From positions 1 through 64,000 of the forward strand of contig CAILEM010000106.1 in the NCBI GenBank assembly GCA_903833215.1: 64,000 nt of DNA, read 5' to 3'. This document shows positions 43,289-52,552 of this stretch, piece by piece. This DNA comes from an uncultured Armatimonadota bacterium. Its GTDB lineage: Bacteria > Armatimonadota > Fimbriimonadia > Fimbriimonadales > Fimbriimonadaceae. A program made the position numbers and the translations under genes. A model generated the notes under the pieces. The model was not told the origin of the DNA. It did no database searches and was given only the letters and a program-made list of their open reading frames with translations. Position 1 is the first letter of the stretch. Each line of letters opens with the position of its first letter.

Positions 43289-44998
43289 ATGAATTACACG
43301 ATAGGCCAGCAAATTGCTCGTTCGTATACAGTCGTTTCTGTCGGATCTGGAGATGCTGTCTTTGATCGTCTCGTCGCTGTGGACGGTAGCAATATCCAGT
43401 ATTCCATTTGGAGTCTGAAGGGGGAGTTTTCTGAGAGATGTGCTGAACCGCTTCTTGACTATGTCGAGAGATTGATGTCGATTAGTCAACGGCACCTCGC
43501 CGTTCCAAAGCAGGTTTGTTCAGAACCGGGGATTCCGGTGATGATCTGCTATCGCCTCGATGAGGTGACGAAGCTCCGAGACTTGATCGAATCCGCGACG
43601 TCGGTCGGTGAAATACTGGAAATTTGGGAACAGGTTTTCGAGAGCCTGTTTGAGTTGCACAAGAACGGTTTCTGCCACGGATATCTGTCCGAAGATTCAT
43701 TCGTCTCGATCAACAATTCGCTGCAACTCCGGGATTTCGGCTTTGCACCGCTTATTGATGTGGGCCTGGATCAGGCTCGGGATATCTGCAGAGACCACTT
43801 GGCACCAGAACTCACTTCTTCTGGCGTGCTCACTGTACAGAGCGATATCTACGCACTTGGTAAGTTGGTTGGTCGTATTCATCCTGAAGTCCTCACAACG
43901 AATTGGTACAGCGTGATGACGAATCTGAATCTAGAAATCCGTCCCAAAAGAGCTCGGGGAGCGCTTGATGGATTGGAACAGTGTTTAAACGGTGGACCGA
44001 AAATTCTTGACTCAGTCGCTGGCGGACTTGAACCAGTCGGAGATCCTATCGAACCAAACAGGGCTCTGCCTAAGCCCATTTATCGAGTTATGGCGACTGC
44101 CGACCCGGCAGGTGCGGGCTCGATTAGCGGAGCAGGTGAGTATGTTGAAGGAGCAAAAGTTGTCCTTACAGCGTCAGCAAATCGAGGATTCACCTTCTCG
44201 GGATGGTCCGGCGATATCACCTGTCCTACAGCGAGATTAGAAATGAAAGTCGTCAAGGACACGGCCGTCCAGGCCACGTTCTTGGCCGAAGCTCCAGCGG
44301 GAAGAGATCGAAGGCGATCGAAGACACCAGCGGCAGGGCTGGCAGGTCTTGTTGTTGGAGTGGGCGCGGGGCTATTCGTGGTCATTGGTGTTGTTGGGTT
44401 TCTTGTCGCAAGCAAGAAGCCGTCATCAGCGGTGCCGAATTCTCCGGCAGTCGAGAGCCAAGACGCAAATTCGGGTGCACTTCCTGGAGGTCGCCAGTCC
44501 GCCACCGACCGGACTTCCGTGGCCTCGAATGCAACTGAACTCCTTAAGAAGATCTCCGTATTGAAAGCTAGTGCCGACCAAACCGCATCAAAGGCTTTTG
44601 CCTTTTGCGCCAGCTATAATGGAACCTACATCGAGAAGCATTCAGCGGACCCAGCAATAAAACAGAATGCGGTGAATTTGGCGGCCGAGACCGAAGTAAC
44701 AGTGAATCAAGGTATCGCGATTTATTCAAACAACCCTGGCTTGAGTAAAGACGATTATTTACCAGCCTTGGACATTGACCTTGCGCTCGTGCTAGCAATC
44801 CAGCAGAAGCCCTTTACAGATCAATTACACAAAGCCGAGTCAGAGTTCCGCCTAATCCATGATGCCTCACATAAAATTGATGCGGAAACGACTGGGCGAT
44901 GGCTGGAAGCAGTAGCTCGTGGAGAGAGAGTCATTTGGGCGGACTCGGTGACTCCGTCTTCGGGATCACCAGCCAATGGAACACCGAGCCGAGCTTAA
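43289..44998 (+). CDS. Membrane-anchored pseudokinase with InlB-type repeat
   Basis: 569 residues. The C-lobe of a Ser/Thr-kinase fold is visible: HGYLSEDS (130-137) sits where HRDLKPEN belongs, so the catalytic Asp and Lys are lost; DFG (149-151), HLAPE and SDIYALG are kept. The glycine loop and VAIK lysine are not evident, so it is probably inactive. Residues 264-332 (ATADPAGAGSISGAGEYVEG) form a divergent InlB B-repeat domain, usually extracellular. A membrane helix spans about 350-374 after RDRRRSK, which by the positive-inside rule leaves both kinase and repeat in the cytoplasm; the last 190 residues would be outside. It closes the Hsp70 operon, so it likely senses or recruits those chaperones at the membrane. 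Confidence 0.65.
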   Translation: MNYTIGQQIARSYTVVSVGSGDAVFDRLVAVDGSNIQYSIWSLKGEFSERCAEPLLDYVERLMSISQRHLAVPKQVCSEPGIPVMICYRLDEVTKLRDLIESATSVGEILEIWEQVFESLFELHKNGFCHGYLSEDSFVSINNSLQLRDFGFAPLIDVGLDQARDICRDHLAPELTSSGVLTVQSDIYALGKLVGRIHPEVLTTNWYSVMTNLNLEIRPKRARGALDGLEQCLNGGPKILDSVAGGLEPVGDPIEPNRALPKPIYRVMATADPAGAGSISGAGEYVEGAKVVLTASANRGFTFSGWSGDITCPTARLEMKVVKDTAVQATFLAEAPAGRDRRRSKTPAAGLAGLVVGVGAGLFVVIGVVGFLVASKKPSSAVPNSPAVESQDANSGALPGGRQSATDRTSVASNATELLKKISVLKASADQTASKAFAFCASYNGTYIEKHSADPAIKQNAVNLAAETEVTVNQGIAIYSNNPGLSKDDYLPALDIDLALVLAIQQKPFTDQLHKAESEFRLIHDASHKIDAETTGRWLEAVARGERVIWADSVTPSSGSPANGTPSRA

Positions 44999-45048
44999 GT
45001 CAGAAGTTGCCCCCTGAGTACCTGATGGCCCAGAGGGCAACTGCTGGT

Positions 45049-47004
45049 TTAGTGAGACCAGTGCACAACCGAGCCTTTCTGGACTCGCGTGAAGCGGGAT
45101 TTGTCCAAGTCTGAGATAGGGCGACACAGGCTTCGCTTTCCAACCTCGGTTACTCTCAGGTTGACATTCCCTTGGTCTGTCTCGATCACCACCTTGTCCC
45201 CAACAATGACGCCTTCAACTCGGCCGATACTGATTTCCGCCTGAATCGCACTGACGGATGTTACGGTCATTGCAGGGACAGTTACGTTTGCATTTTGCGT
45301 AGGGGGCACCTCCTCCTTGGGAGGTAGCTGCCCGTATGGATTACCATCGAGCCATGCCTCCTGAAGAAGTTGGCTCAACGCATTGGCTGCTCCATCCCTT
45401 CCAGCTTCTGAGTAGAACGAATCGGGACATTCATTCGTTGATTCGGGGACTCGCAGTTCACTTGGTTGGTTCTGTGCGCCATGGACAACAACGGTTTCGG
45501 TTTTGAATTCCCGAGTTTCCGATTTGGTACCTACAAGCTCTTTCTCCCACACGACTTTTCCCAAGTCATCCTGTAGGTCAAAGAGCTTTAGGCTAATTCG
45601 AACCGAAGCTGTGGTTGTACTCTGGATTTGCTGTTCGAACCGCACTGCGACTCGATTTTGCCATTCATCATGATCAGCATCCCATTTGGCGCAATCTTCA
45701 CGCCATTGCCGGACTTGCTCCGCGCGTTGAGCGTCTGTATCCCCGCGCCGTCTATCTGGAACATCAGGTCTTGGGCCCCCTTGCCATTCGCTTGGAACGT
45801 CAGATACACGACGCTGTTCACCTCGGTAAGCGGTACCGCCGTGGGTATCTAGGAGACTCAAGCACCAGACATACCGTAATCCCGCCCTGTCATGTAGTGC
45901 GCGTACTGCCTCCGTGGACCCAGCTAGTTGATCTTCACCGACTTCTCGGGTAAGGCCCGATCCACCCGGAATTGACTCAGCAACGTCGATCTTTTTGCTT
46001 CTCATGTCCGAGGCGACTTCACCTCGTATGACATCAGCTATCTCCTTCGGCAAACTATTTCTCTGAACTACCAGTGTCGATCGTCCGACCTTTCGAAGAT
46101 CGACTACCTTTTCTTTGTAGCCAACTGTCGGAATCCTTTCAGCATCGGGGAATCGAACGCAGAGCCTAGAGAGGAGTGTCGCGTTCGGAGCAGATAGGAC
46201 AACTACTTTCCTGTTATCTGGTAGGGTTTTCTGAACCGCGACAACAAGGTTATCTTCGCCCCCTAATGATTTGGCAAGTTCACTGATTGATTCGGGTAAA
46301 CCGCTTGGGGGGGCAGAGCGATCGATTAGGTAGGCCAAGTTGGTTTCTGGATTTGAATCTTGTTCGGGTGGGTTGTCGCCTAATGCGGAAGTCGAGATTG
46401 CATTCCATGCCCCTGCAATCGTTCCCCAATTTCCATGTTTGAATCCGTCTGACAGGTGAATTGCCACCTTGTTCGTTTTATATTGCTTATCCAGCGAAAG
46501 GAGGTCTGCCTTTCTTTCCCCATACTTAAGCAGTTCTGTAATCAATCGGGCTTCGCGTTCTTTGTCAGGCGCGATCGCTACGATACTGAACGAAAGCCCT
46601 TGTTTCACCGGCCTTACTACCTGCGCGTGAATTCTGCTGACAGTGCTGGTGAGATCTGAGGCATCTACGCGAAGTGCCAGTGCCAACTCATCTGACAGCG
46701 CAGGCTTTTCTTCTCGAGTTAGGAGCACGATGAATGTTTCCTTCCTGAGTTTTGGTTGGGCCTTTAGCAGTTCAGTGGCTTGGTCTAGTGTCAAAACCGA
46801 TAATTTCTTTTTCTTTGACTCTGTCCAGTCTTTGTGATCTTGAACCTGCTGAAGAAGTAGGTCCCCGAGTCGTTTTGTTTCTGGCCCGCTCACAACGACA
46901 TATAAACTCGAAGGATCCTTGGCCATCTGGCGGATGAAGGTCGTCTGCGCGTTGATCGTAGACGCAATAGATATCGCAAAAAGTGCAGCAGCAATTCTCT
47001 TCAT
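45049..47004 (-). CDS. Exported protein with FlgT/CsgG-like C-terminal domain
   Basis: 651 residues with a signal peptide (MKRIAAALFAISIASTINAQ). Residues 20-200 are alternating helices and strands; about 300-360 contain KVVDLRKVGRSTLVVQ; residues near 345-500 resemble CsgG-type folds, with LRYVWCLSLLDTHGG and a charged tandem of D, R and Q. The last 80 residues (TSVSAIQAEISIGRVEGVIV, then GDKVVIE and LRVTEVGKRSLC) match a small beta domain in the 961-residue protein, like FlgT C-terminal domains. It is convergent with the pseudokinase gene and may share the envelope side of the system. No enzyme motif. Confidence 0.55.
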   Translation of the reverse strand: MKRIAAALFAISIASTINAQTTFIRQMAKDPSSLYVVVSGPETKRLGDLLLQQVQDHKDWTESKKKKLSVLTLDQATELLKAQPKLRKETFIVLLTREEKPALSDELALALRVDASDLTSTVSRIHAQVVRPVKQGLSFSIVAIAPDKEREARLITELLKYGERKADLLSLDKQYKTNKVAIHLSDGFKHGNWGTIAGAWNAISTSALGDNPPEQDSNPETNLAYLIDRSAPPSGLPESISELAKSLGGEDNLVVAVQKTLPDNRKVVVLSAPNATLLSRLCVRFPDAERIPTVGYKEKVVDLRKVGRSTLVVQRNSLPKEIADVIRGEVASDMRSKKIDVAESIPGGSGLTREVGEDQLAGSTEAVRALHDRAGLRYVWCLSLLDTHGGTAYRGEQRRVSDVPSEWQGGPRPDVPDRRRGDTDAQRAEQVRQWREDCAKWDADHDEWQNRVAVRFEQQIQSTTTASVRISLKLFDLQDDLGKVVWEKELVGTKSETREFKTETVVVHGAQNQPSELRVPESTNECPDSFYSEAGRDGAANALSQLLQEAWLDGNPYGQLPPKEEVPPTQNANVTVPAMTVTSVSAIQAEISIGRVEGVIVGDKVVIETDQGNVNLRVTEVGKRSLCRPISDLDKSRFTRVQKGSVVHWSH

Positions 47005-47315
47005 GACGATTACAAGGCTACCATGATATTGCCGAAGTGAAAGTTGGATATTTCAGAAAATCTCGTTCGCAATGGACTAAATTAGTGAATCGCTGCCTTT
47101 GGTGACACTTAGGATTTATTTGGGCCTATGCTGCTACCTGATTATGGTAATTATACCTGGCCACTTCGGGTCACGCTTCAATAACCAATTCGGGTTATTG
47201 ACGAGGATCTACTCTAAGCATAAACTGACGACTCTGGGTATTTGACCTTGATGTGGCCCATTAAGAACTTGCAGTTCCGACAGAACTGGTCACGTACCCT
47301 CTCCTAGATGGCGTT
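47005..47315. other. Divergent intergenic region
   Basis: 311 bp between the starts of two divergent genes (exported protein on the left, 13-helix protein on the right). It must carry both promoters. It is visibly AT-rich near 47030-47110 and contains no gene, tRNA or strong inverted repeat that I could see. Confidence 0.4.
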
Positions 47316-50231
47316 ATGGAAACTTCAGTTAATCCCGGTCTACCCTATCGCAAATTATTCCCGGCAGCCATGATGCTTGGTTCATGGTTTTTGCCGTGGC
47401 TCGCTTATTCGCTCCCCTTTTTCGGCCAGAGTGGGAGGTTAGCAGGGAGTTACTGGGACCTAATTTCATTCATGTTGGGAAATCCAGGACCAACGCTACA
47501 AGCACTCCAAGCGTACCCAGGCGTCTTGGCTGTGCTTGTTCCACTCGCCGCGACAGTGCTTGCCTTGCTTGCCATGTCGCCTGGCGGCGCGCTGTTCAAG
47601 TGTATCGGTGGATTGCTAGGGGCAATCTCTGGCATAGGATCCTATTTATATCTCGCTTCGATTCCGATAGGGTCGATGGGGCCTCAGCCTACATCTTTAC
47701 TTGGATCGGGCTTTTTCCTGTTCGTCGTAGGATGTGTGTGGTGTGTCATTGACTGTTTCTCTGCGCTCCGGATTCGTCCGGGAATTCCTACTAGCGGCGA
47801 AAAGCAAGAATCGAATTCTCTGCCTTCGACCGGTGATTCAACCGGTACGCAACAGTTGCAGCAATTAGCAAAAGTCCCATGGCCATGGATGCTTTTTGGG
47901 TTGTCAGTTGTTTCAGCCCTGTTCCTGGCCGCCACACATCGAACTGGCGGCCTGGAAAAGATCGGCATCTTGATGGGCTGCATATTTGGAGTCATTGCCG
48001 CCGCCACCATGATTCGGTTGGCAGTTAATAACTGCATCCTTGTGCAATCAAATTCCGACGCCATTCGATATGATGATCGTCGGGTGGACTACTTAGCTGT
48101 GGGAATATGTGCTGCAGCGTGGAGTCTTTGGTGTGCTTGGCTTGGCCCAACCCAAGGCACCTCCACTTGGTCAGACGTCCCAGGCTTTTTGGTTTCTGCA
48201 ATGGCTTCCATTGCTACCGTTGGGATACTTCGGTTACCCGAGTACGAACGCTATCGTCACAGTTCGTTTCGCACTCACAAGAGCCTTACTGTTTTGTATT
48301 CGACTCGAGTGTTAGGCGTAGTCTTCGTCAGCGGTTTCGGACTCCAGTTTATCGGCTCTAAGTTCCAATGGGCGACGCTGCACACCATCTTTAACAGCTA
48401 CTCATTCTTGGCTTCGTTAGTTGGACTCATTATATCAATTGGGTTAATGCACATATTTCGGAAGGAAGGCAGAGAAGATGTGAATCAGGTAAGGGATTTC
48501 CTGCCTGCCTATGGTGTGAGCGTATTGGTGTGGGAGCTTATCCTTGCCCGAAGCTTGGCTGGGCAATCTGCGGAAATTATTGTTGTAAACGAGCTTGGAT
48601 CCATTCTTGGTGCGCTGGGGATGACCTACCTTTGGATTTCACTTGGAGAGGTGTCCGGAATTTATACTCGGCTTCCAGATCGCGTCAATATTCCAATTGT
48701 GAATACAAGAGTGTTAGGTGGGGCAGTAGCACTCTCATTGTTTCTCGTAACGAGTTGGTGCACTTACTCCGTTTCCAGGAAGCGGGCTGATGAAGCCGAT
48801 GCGGCTAAGGCGCTCATCGCAGCTAAAAGCGATACAGATTTTGTGAAAGCCGTATCGTTAATAGGTTCGGATAAGGCCAATTTCCACAAAGAACTCAATG
48901 CCTTTTACAAATCGCACAACCTCGCGCAGAGTGAGGTGATCCCAGCGACTTCCAAGACGTCCGATAATACAGACAGATGGACATATCCTGGAGCGATCGC
49001 AGACGTTTCAAAAAACCATCGGTGGCAGGAGAGTGGCTACACCGTGACGGCTGACATTGAGCAGGATGGCACGATCTCCCGCATCGAATGTGGATCAAAT
49101 GCGGGCGACTCAACTCCAACGTATGCTTTTGCGACTGTGGCTAAATTGACAGGTAAGGAAAATCCTACTGCTGGAGTCGACTACTTTGTATTTTTGAACC
49201 CATTTGCACAATCCACCCAGGCGGCAACTGGCAACTCGGTTGGCGCTCACTTCTTGGTTAAGTTTCATGCGAAAAATGGTTCAACGTGCATTGCGGAATG
49301 CGTTGGTCAGCCATTTTGTACACGGGTTGACAGTTTCGATCCAGTAAAAGGAAGGTCGGTCACCAAGTTTACAACTCAACAAGTAAACATGGAGGACGCA
49401 AGTGTGGAGTGGATTAGAGCACTTCGCGACCAGCACAGTTTCATGAATCCTCAGTATCAGGCGATCTTTGGTTCCTGGACCGCAAAACCTCTGGTTGATA
49501 AGTGGACTGATCTCAACGGGCTTCAAACTGCATTGAGAGCAGGAGATTCGGAGGCGATCCGGATTGCTGGTGAGTGCGGGAAATCCTATTACTCGGATTC
49601 ACCCACGATACTGAATAGCATGGCTTGGGCCATTGCGGATGGTGCCTCAGGGGCCAAGGCGGAAGACTTGGAAATTGCAAGGCAGTTATCAGAGCAGTCT
49701 CTCAAGGTATTAGCGGTAACTGATCAGACAAGGCCCGACTACCTAGATACGCTTGCAACGGTTTACAATCGGCAGCAAAGGCGAAGTGAAGCGATTACTA
49801 CTGAAGAAGAAGCTGTAAACCTTAACAAGTCCCTCCGGCCTCAAAACTTGTCGAGCCTCCAAACGTTTTCCGAAAAAGTTGCTAAGTTTGGTGGTCCAGC
49901 GAACTATGGGATGCCCCAGCCAGTTCCTGTTCAGGCCCCAACAGGCGCCCTGCCAGTCCTGACGCCATCGATAGCTGTAGATAAGCTTGTGCAAGATTCT
50001 GATCTAGTGGGGAAAACCGCCTTGGATCTGAGCCTAATGCGAAACGAGATCTATGCGCGCCATGGCCTCATATTCCAAAAGCCTTCTTTGAGGAGTCATT
50101 TCATGTCTCAACCTTGGTACCACGGAGACTCAACTGATCAAGTTGCAGTTCATGGGCGCTTGTCTGAGGTTGAGCGACAAAACGTCATCCGCATTCTGGA
50201 TTACCAAAAGAGTCATGGACTCAGGGAGTAG
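47316..50231 (+). CDS. 13-helix membrane protein with YARHG C-terminus
   Basis: 971 residues. About thirteen hydrophobic helices occupy residues 10-490, for example LFPAAMMLGSWFLPWLAYSL and AVALSLFLVTSWCTYSV. An extracytoplasmic or cytoplasmic region then holds helical repeats (YLDTLATVYNRQQRRSEAI, TPR-like). The last 70 residues carry LMRNEIYARHGLIF and PWYHGDS, which mark a YARHG domain, a short extracellular module of bacterial surface proteins. It ends the island and is followed by ordinary metabolism genes. The membrane topology and role are unknown. Confidence 0.65.
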   Translation: METSVNPGLPYRKLFPAAMMLGSWFLPWLAYSLPFFGQSGRLAGSYWDLISFMLGNPGPTLQALQAYPGVLAVLVPLAATVLALLAMSPGGALFKCIGGLLGAISGIGSYLYLASIPIGSMGPQPTSLLGSGFFLFVVGCVWCVIDCFSALRIRPGIPTSGEKQESNSLPSTGDSTGTQQLQQLAKVPWPWMLFGLSVVSALFLAATHRTGGLEKIGILMGCIFGVIAAATMIRLAVNNCILVQSNSDAIRYDDRRVDYLAVGICAAAWSLWCAWLGPTQGTSTWSDVPGFLVSAMASIATVGILRLPEYERYRHSSFRTHKSLTVLYSTRVLGVVFVSGFGLQFIGSKFQWATLHTIFNSYSFLASLVGLIISIGLMHIFRKEGREDVNQVRDFLPAYGVSVLVWELILARSLAGQSAEIIVVNELGSILGALGMTYLWISLGEVSGIYTRLPDRVNIPIVNTRVLGGAVALSLFLVTSWCTYSVSRKRADEADAAKALIAAKSDTDFVKAVSLIGSDKANFHKELNAFYKSHNLAQSEVIPATSKTSDNTDRWTYPGAIADVSKNHRWQESGYTVTADIEQDGTISRIECGSNAGDSTPTYAFATVAKLTGKENPTAGVDYFVFLNPFAQSTQAATGNSVGAHFLVKFHAKNGSTCIAECVGQPFCTRVDSFDPVKGRSVTKFTTQQVNMEDASVEWIRALRDQHSFMNPQYQAIFGSWTAKPLVDKWTDLNGLQTALRAGDSEAIRIAGECGKSYYSDSPTILNSMAWAIADGASGAKAEDLEIARQLSEQSLKVLAVTDQTRPDYLDTLATVYNRQQRRSEAITTEEEAVNLNKSLRPQNLSSLQTFSEKVAKFGGPANYGMPQPVPVQAPTGALPVLTPSIAVDKLVQDSDLVGKTALDLSLMRNEIYARHGLIFQKPSLRSHFMSQPWYHGDSTDQVAVHGRLSEVERQNVIRILDYQKSHGLRE

Positions 50232-50318
50232 AAAGCCGCTGTCGACAGCATGGTCCACTATGGGGTCATCACTCAATTGTCTAACGTCTGATTTTACGGC
50301 AAAATCACTCGCTGTCGA

Positions 50319-51227
50319 TCAATCAGCGACTGCCATTACCTCTATCAGACTCGGCATGGAGGCTTGGGCTCCGGCTCGTGTTGTGGAAAGTGCTCCGGTG
50401 ATATTCGCGAGGTGGATGGCCCGTTCGATATCTTCGCCGCTGGCGAGGAAATGAGCGAAGGCGCCGTTAAAAGCGTCGCCGGCTCCGGTTGTGTCGATGG
50501 GCTTTACGGGGATGGTAGGGAAGTGCCGACCGTATTTCGTTGTCGCCAAGAAACTCCCTCGGGCACCGAGGGTGAATAGAACGTTCTTTACGCCTTTGTC
50601 GAAGAGGATTCGGGCGCAAGCCAGGCACGATGCATCATCACTTGGCAGGATTGCCGTCAGTTCTTCCGCTTCCGTCTCATTCGGAGTCAAATAGTCCACC
50701 GTGGCCAAGAGGTCGTCTGGCAGGTGACGAGCTGGAGCGGGGTTGAGGATGAAAATGGCATCTGAGCCCAACTTCGACGCGGCAATAACCGTTTCAAGTG
50801 GAATCTCAAGCTGGGCTAAAACTACTTTGGCCGAAAGTTCACGAAAGGCGGTCTCGACTTCAGATGGGACGAGTAGCGCGTTGGTTCCCGGTGAGACAAC
50901 AATCGTGTTTTGGCCAGCATCATCGACAGTGATGAGGGCAACCCCGGTGGAGACTGCGGGATCCCTGAGGACCCAATCGGTCAGAACCCCTGCGGAAGAT
51001 AGAGAAGCAACAAGTTCGTCGCCAAACGGATCCGCTCCAAGTTTGGTAAGAATGCCGACATTTGCACCGAGTTTGCCAGCAGCGGTTGCCTGGTTGGCGC
51101 CTTTTCCTCCGGGGAATCTCTGAAATCCGGAACCTTGAAGCGTTTCACCAGGTAGAGGGAACCGGGTTGCACGAACAACAAGATCCATATTTGCGCTGCC
51201 GACTAACATCACTTCGACGTGCTTCAT
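50319..51227 (-). CDS. rbsK: Ribokinase-type PfkB sugar kinase
   Basis: 302 residues from ATG 51227 (a longer frame to 51287 overlaps the divergent FKBP gene). Motifs: VGSANMDLVV at the first strand, PGGKGANQATAAGKLG (signature 1), NPAPA, TPNETEAEEL and DTTGAGDAFNGAFAH (signature 2 with catalytic Asp). It phosphorylates ribose at O5, or a related sugar; rbsK is the best match but substrate is not certain. No Rbs transporter nearby. Divergent from the FKBP-like gene by 22 bp. Confidence 0.88.
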   Translation of the reverse strand: MKHVEVMLVGSANMDLVVRATRFPLPGETLQGSGFQRFPGGKGANQATAAGKLGANVGILTKLGADPFGDELVASLSSAGVLTDWVLRDPAVSTGVALITVDDAGQNTIVVSPGTNALLVPSEVETAFRELSAKVVLAQLEIPLETVIAASKLGSDAIFILNPAPARHLPDDLLATVDYLTPNETEAEELTAILPSDDASCLACARILFDKGVKNVLFTLGARGSFLATTKYGRHFPTIPVKPIDTTGAGDAFNGAFAHFLASGEDIERAIHLANITGALSTTRAGAQASMPSLIEVMAVAD

Positions 51228-51249
51228 CGTCTGTAACCATACACCCGCC

Positions 51250-51759
51250 ATGGCTCTGATTTCTTTGTTCGCAATGCTTCTGACCACTCAAGCGGGCAAG
51301 TGGCGTCGAAATCATGTCGCTGCTCTGCAAGTGAAGCCAGTCATTGTTGACATTCGGGTCGGCGAGGGCAAGTTGGTTGAGCAAGGAGATCGGGTTACGA
51401 TCCACTACCGAGTGACCGATCCAGGCAAAAAAGAGCTCGCCAATTCGATGAAACGAGGCCTCACGTACACAATGGTTTTCGGTGGTAGGAACTCAGACCC
51501 GCTCGTAATGGTTGCTTTAGCAGGAATGCATGTCGGTGGCTCACGCTATGCGAAGCTTCCGGCGGAGATGTTTGCGACGGGAATTGGCAGCATCGTTCCG
51601 CCTCGAACGGATTTAACGGTATGGGTACATGTGATAGCCGCGGCGACGTGGAAAGGTGCGAAGGTAGAATCCTCAAATGCTGAGCGAGCTCAAGGAGCTA
51701 TGGAAGTTCCGCGAGTTGCTGCTCACAATGGTTCAGCGCGAACTACGGATCCGTTATAA
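51250..51759 (+). CDS. FKBP-type peptidyl-prolyl isomerase-like protein
   Basis: 169 residues with a hydrophobic N-terminus (ALISLFAMLLTTQAG), a possible signal peptide. The FKBP fold shows in VEQGDRVTIHYRVTD, then VMVALAGMHVGGSRYAKLPA and IGSIVPPRTDLTVWVHVI, the counterparts of V.VHY.G, ..gl..Mk.Ge.r and IPPnatL.FeVeL. Some active-site aromatics are replaced, so activity is doubtful. Its last 83 bp overlap the start of the ABC-2 permease gene in another frame; a shorter 3' end or a later permease start (ATG 51728) would reduce that overlap. Confidence 0.65.
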   Translation: MALISLFAMLLTTQAGKWRRNHVAALQVKPVIVDIRVGEGKLVEQGDRVTIHYRVTDPGKKELANSMKRGLTYTMVFGGRNSDPLVMVALAGMHVGGSRYAKLPAEMFATGIGSIVPPRTDLTVWVHVIAAATWKGAKVESSNAERAQGAMEVPRVAAHNGSARTTDPL

Positions 51760-52552
51760 GAACTCCGTATTAGGTTTCTTGTGGTCCATGTTGAATCCCC
51801 TCATCACCGTCATGGTGATGACCTTCATGTTCGTGAATTTCCTCCATAAGGACACTCCGAGCGCATCGGCATACATCCTGGCCGCCTATTTGCCGTTCAC
51901 CTTCTTTCAGATGTGCCTGATGGATTCCTCGCAGTCCATCCTTGCTGCGCTTCCTTTGCTGAAGAAGGTGTATCTCCCGCGGGAAATTCTCCCGATGGCA
52001 TCGGTCATCAGCAACTTCATACATCTGCTCATGGCGTTCGCCATGTTCTTTGTGTATTTGCTGCTCGTCTTTATCATTCATCCGGGATCAGCGTCCGCAC
52101 CACGAGAGTGGCCGTTTCAAGCGACAACCCTATTCCTGCCGCTTTTATTACTGATCAACTTAATGCTGTCGCTCGGCTTGAGCTTCTACATCAGCGCCCT
52201 GAACACGTTTTACGAGGACGTGAAGTACATCGTGATGGTCGTGATGTATCTCATGTTCTTCATGTGCCCAATCATTTACTTCGAGGAGGATGTGGCGTAC
52301 TCCCACCTCAACGTTGCTTGGCACGGCCTCCTGTATAACGCAATGAACCTCAATCCGATCTTTGCGCTCTGCAATGCGTATCGAAAGCTTCTCATTGCGC
52401 CGGCAAGAATCATTGTTGACGGAAAGTCTATGGATCCCACCCCGTTCAACTGGTCATATCTGCTTATCGCCTCCGTTTTCTCGGTTGTCGTCCTTGTACA
52501 CGGTTACTCGACGTTCAATAAATTGAAGTGGAGATTTGTGGAGCGACCATGA
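51677..52552 (+). CDS. ABC-2-type polysaccharide export permease (Wzm/TagG-like)
   Basis: 291 residues with six membrane segments. The N-terminal amphipathic start MLSELKELWKFRELLLTMVQ followed by RELRIRYKNSVLGFLWSMLN is typical of Wzm/TagG permeases that flip or export lipid-linked polysaccharides. ATG 51677 gives this canonical beginning, ATG 51728 is the shorter option. Its stop shares ATGA with the ATPase start, so the pair is a coupled exporter. The likely cargo is an O-antigen, teichoic-like polymer or capsule. Confidence 0.88.
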   Translation: MLSELKELWKFRELLLTMVQRELRIRYKNSVLGFLWSMLNPLITVMVMTFMFVNFLHKDTPSASAYILAAYLPFTFFQMCLMDSSQSILAALPLLKKVYLPREILPMASVISNFIHLLMAFAMFFVYLLLVFIIHPGSASAPREWPFQATTLFLPLLLLINLMLSLGLSFYISALNTFYEDVKYIVMVVMYLMFFMCPIIYFEEDVAYSHLNVAWHGLLYNAMNLNPIFALCNAYRKLLIAPARIIVDGKSMDPTPFNWSYLLIASVFSVVVLVHGYSTFNKLKWRFVERP

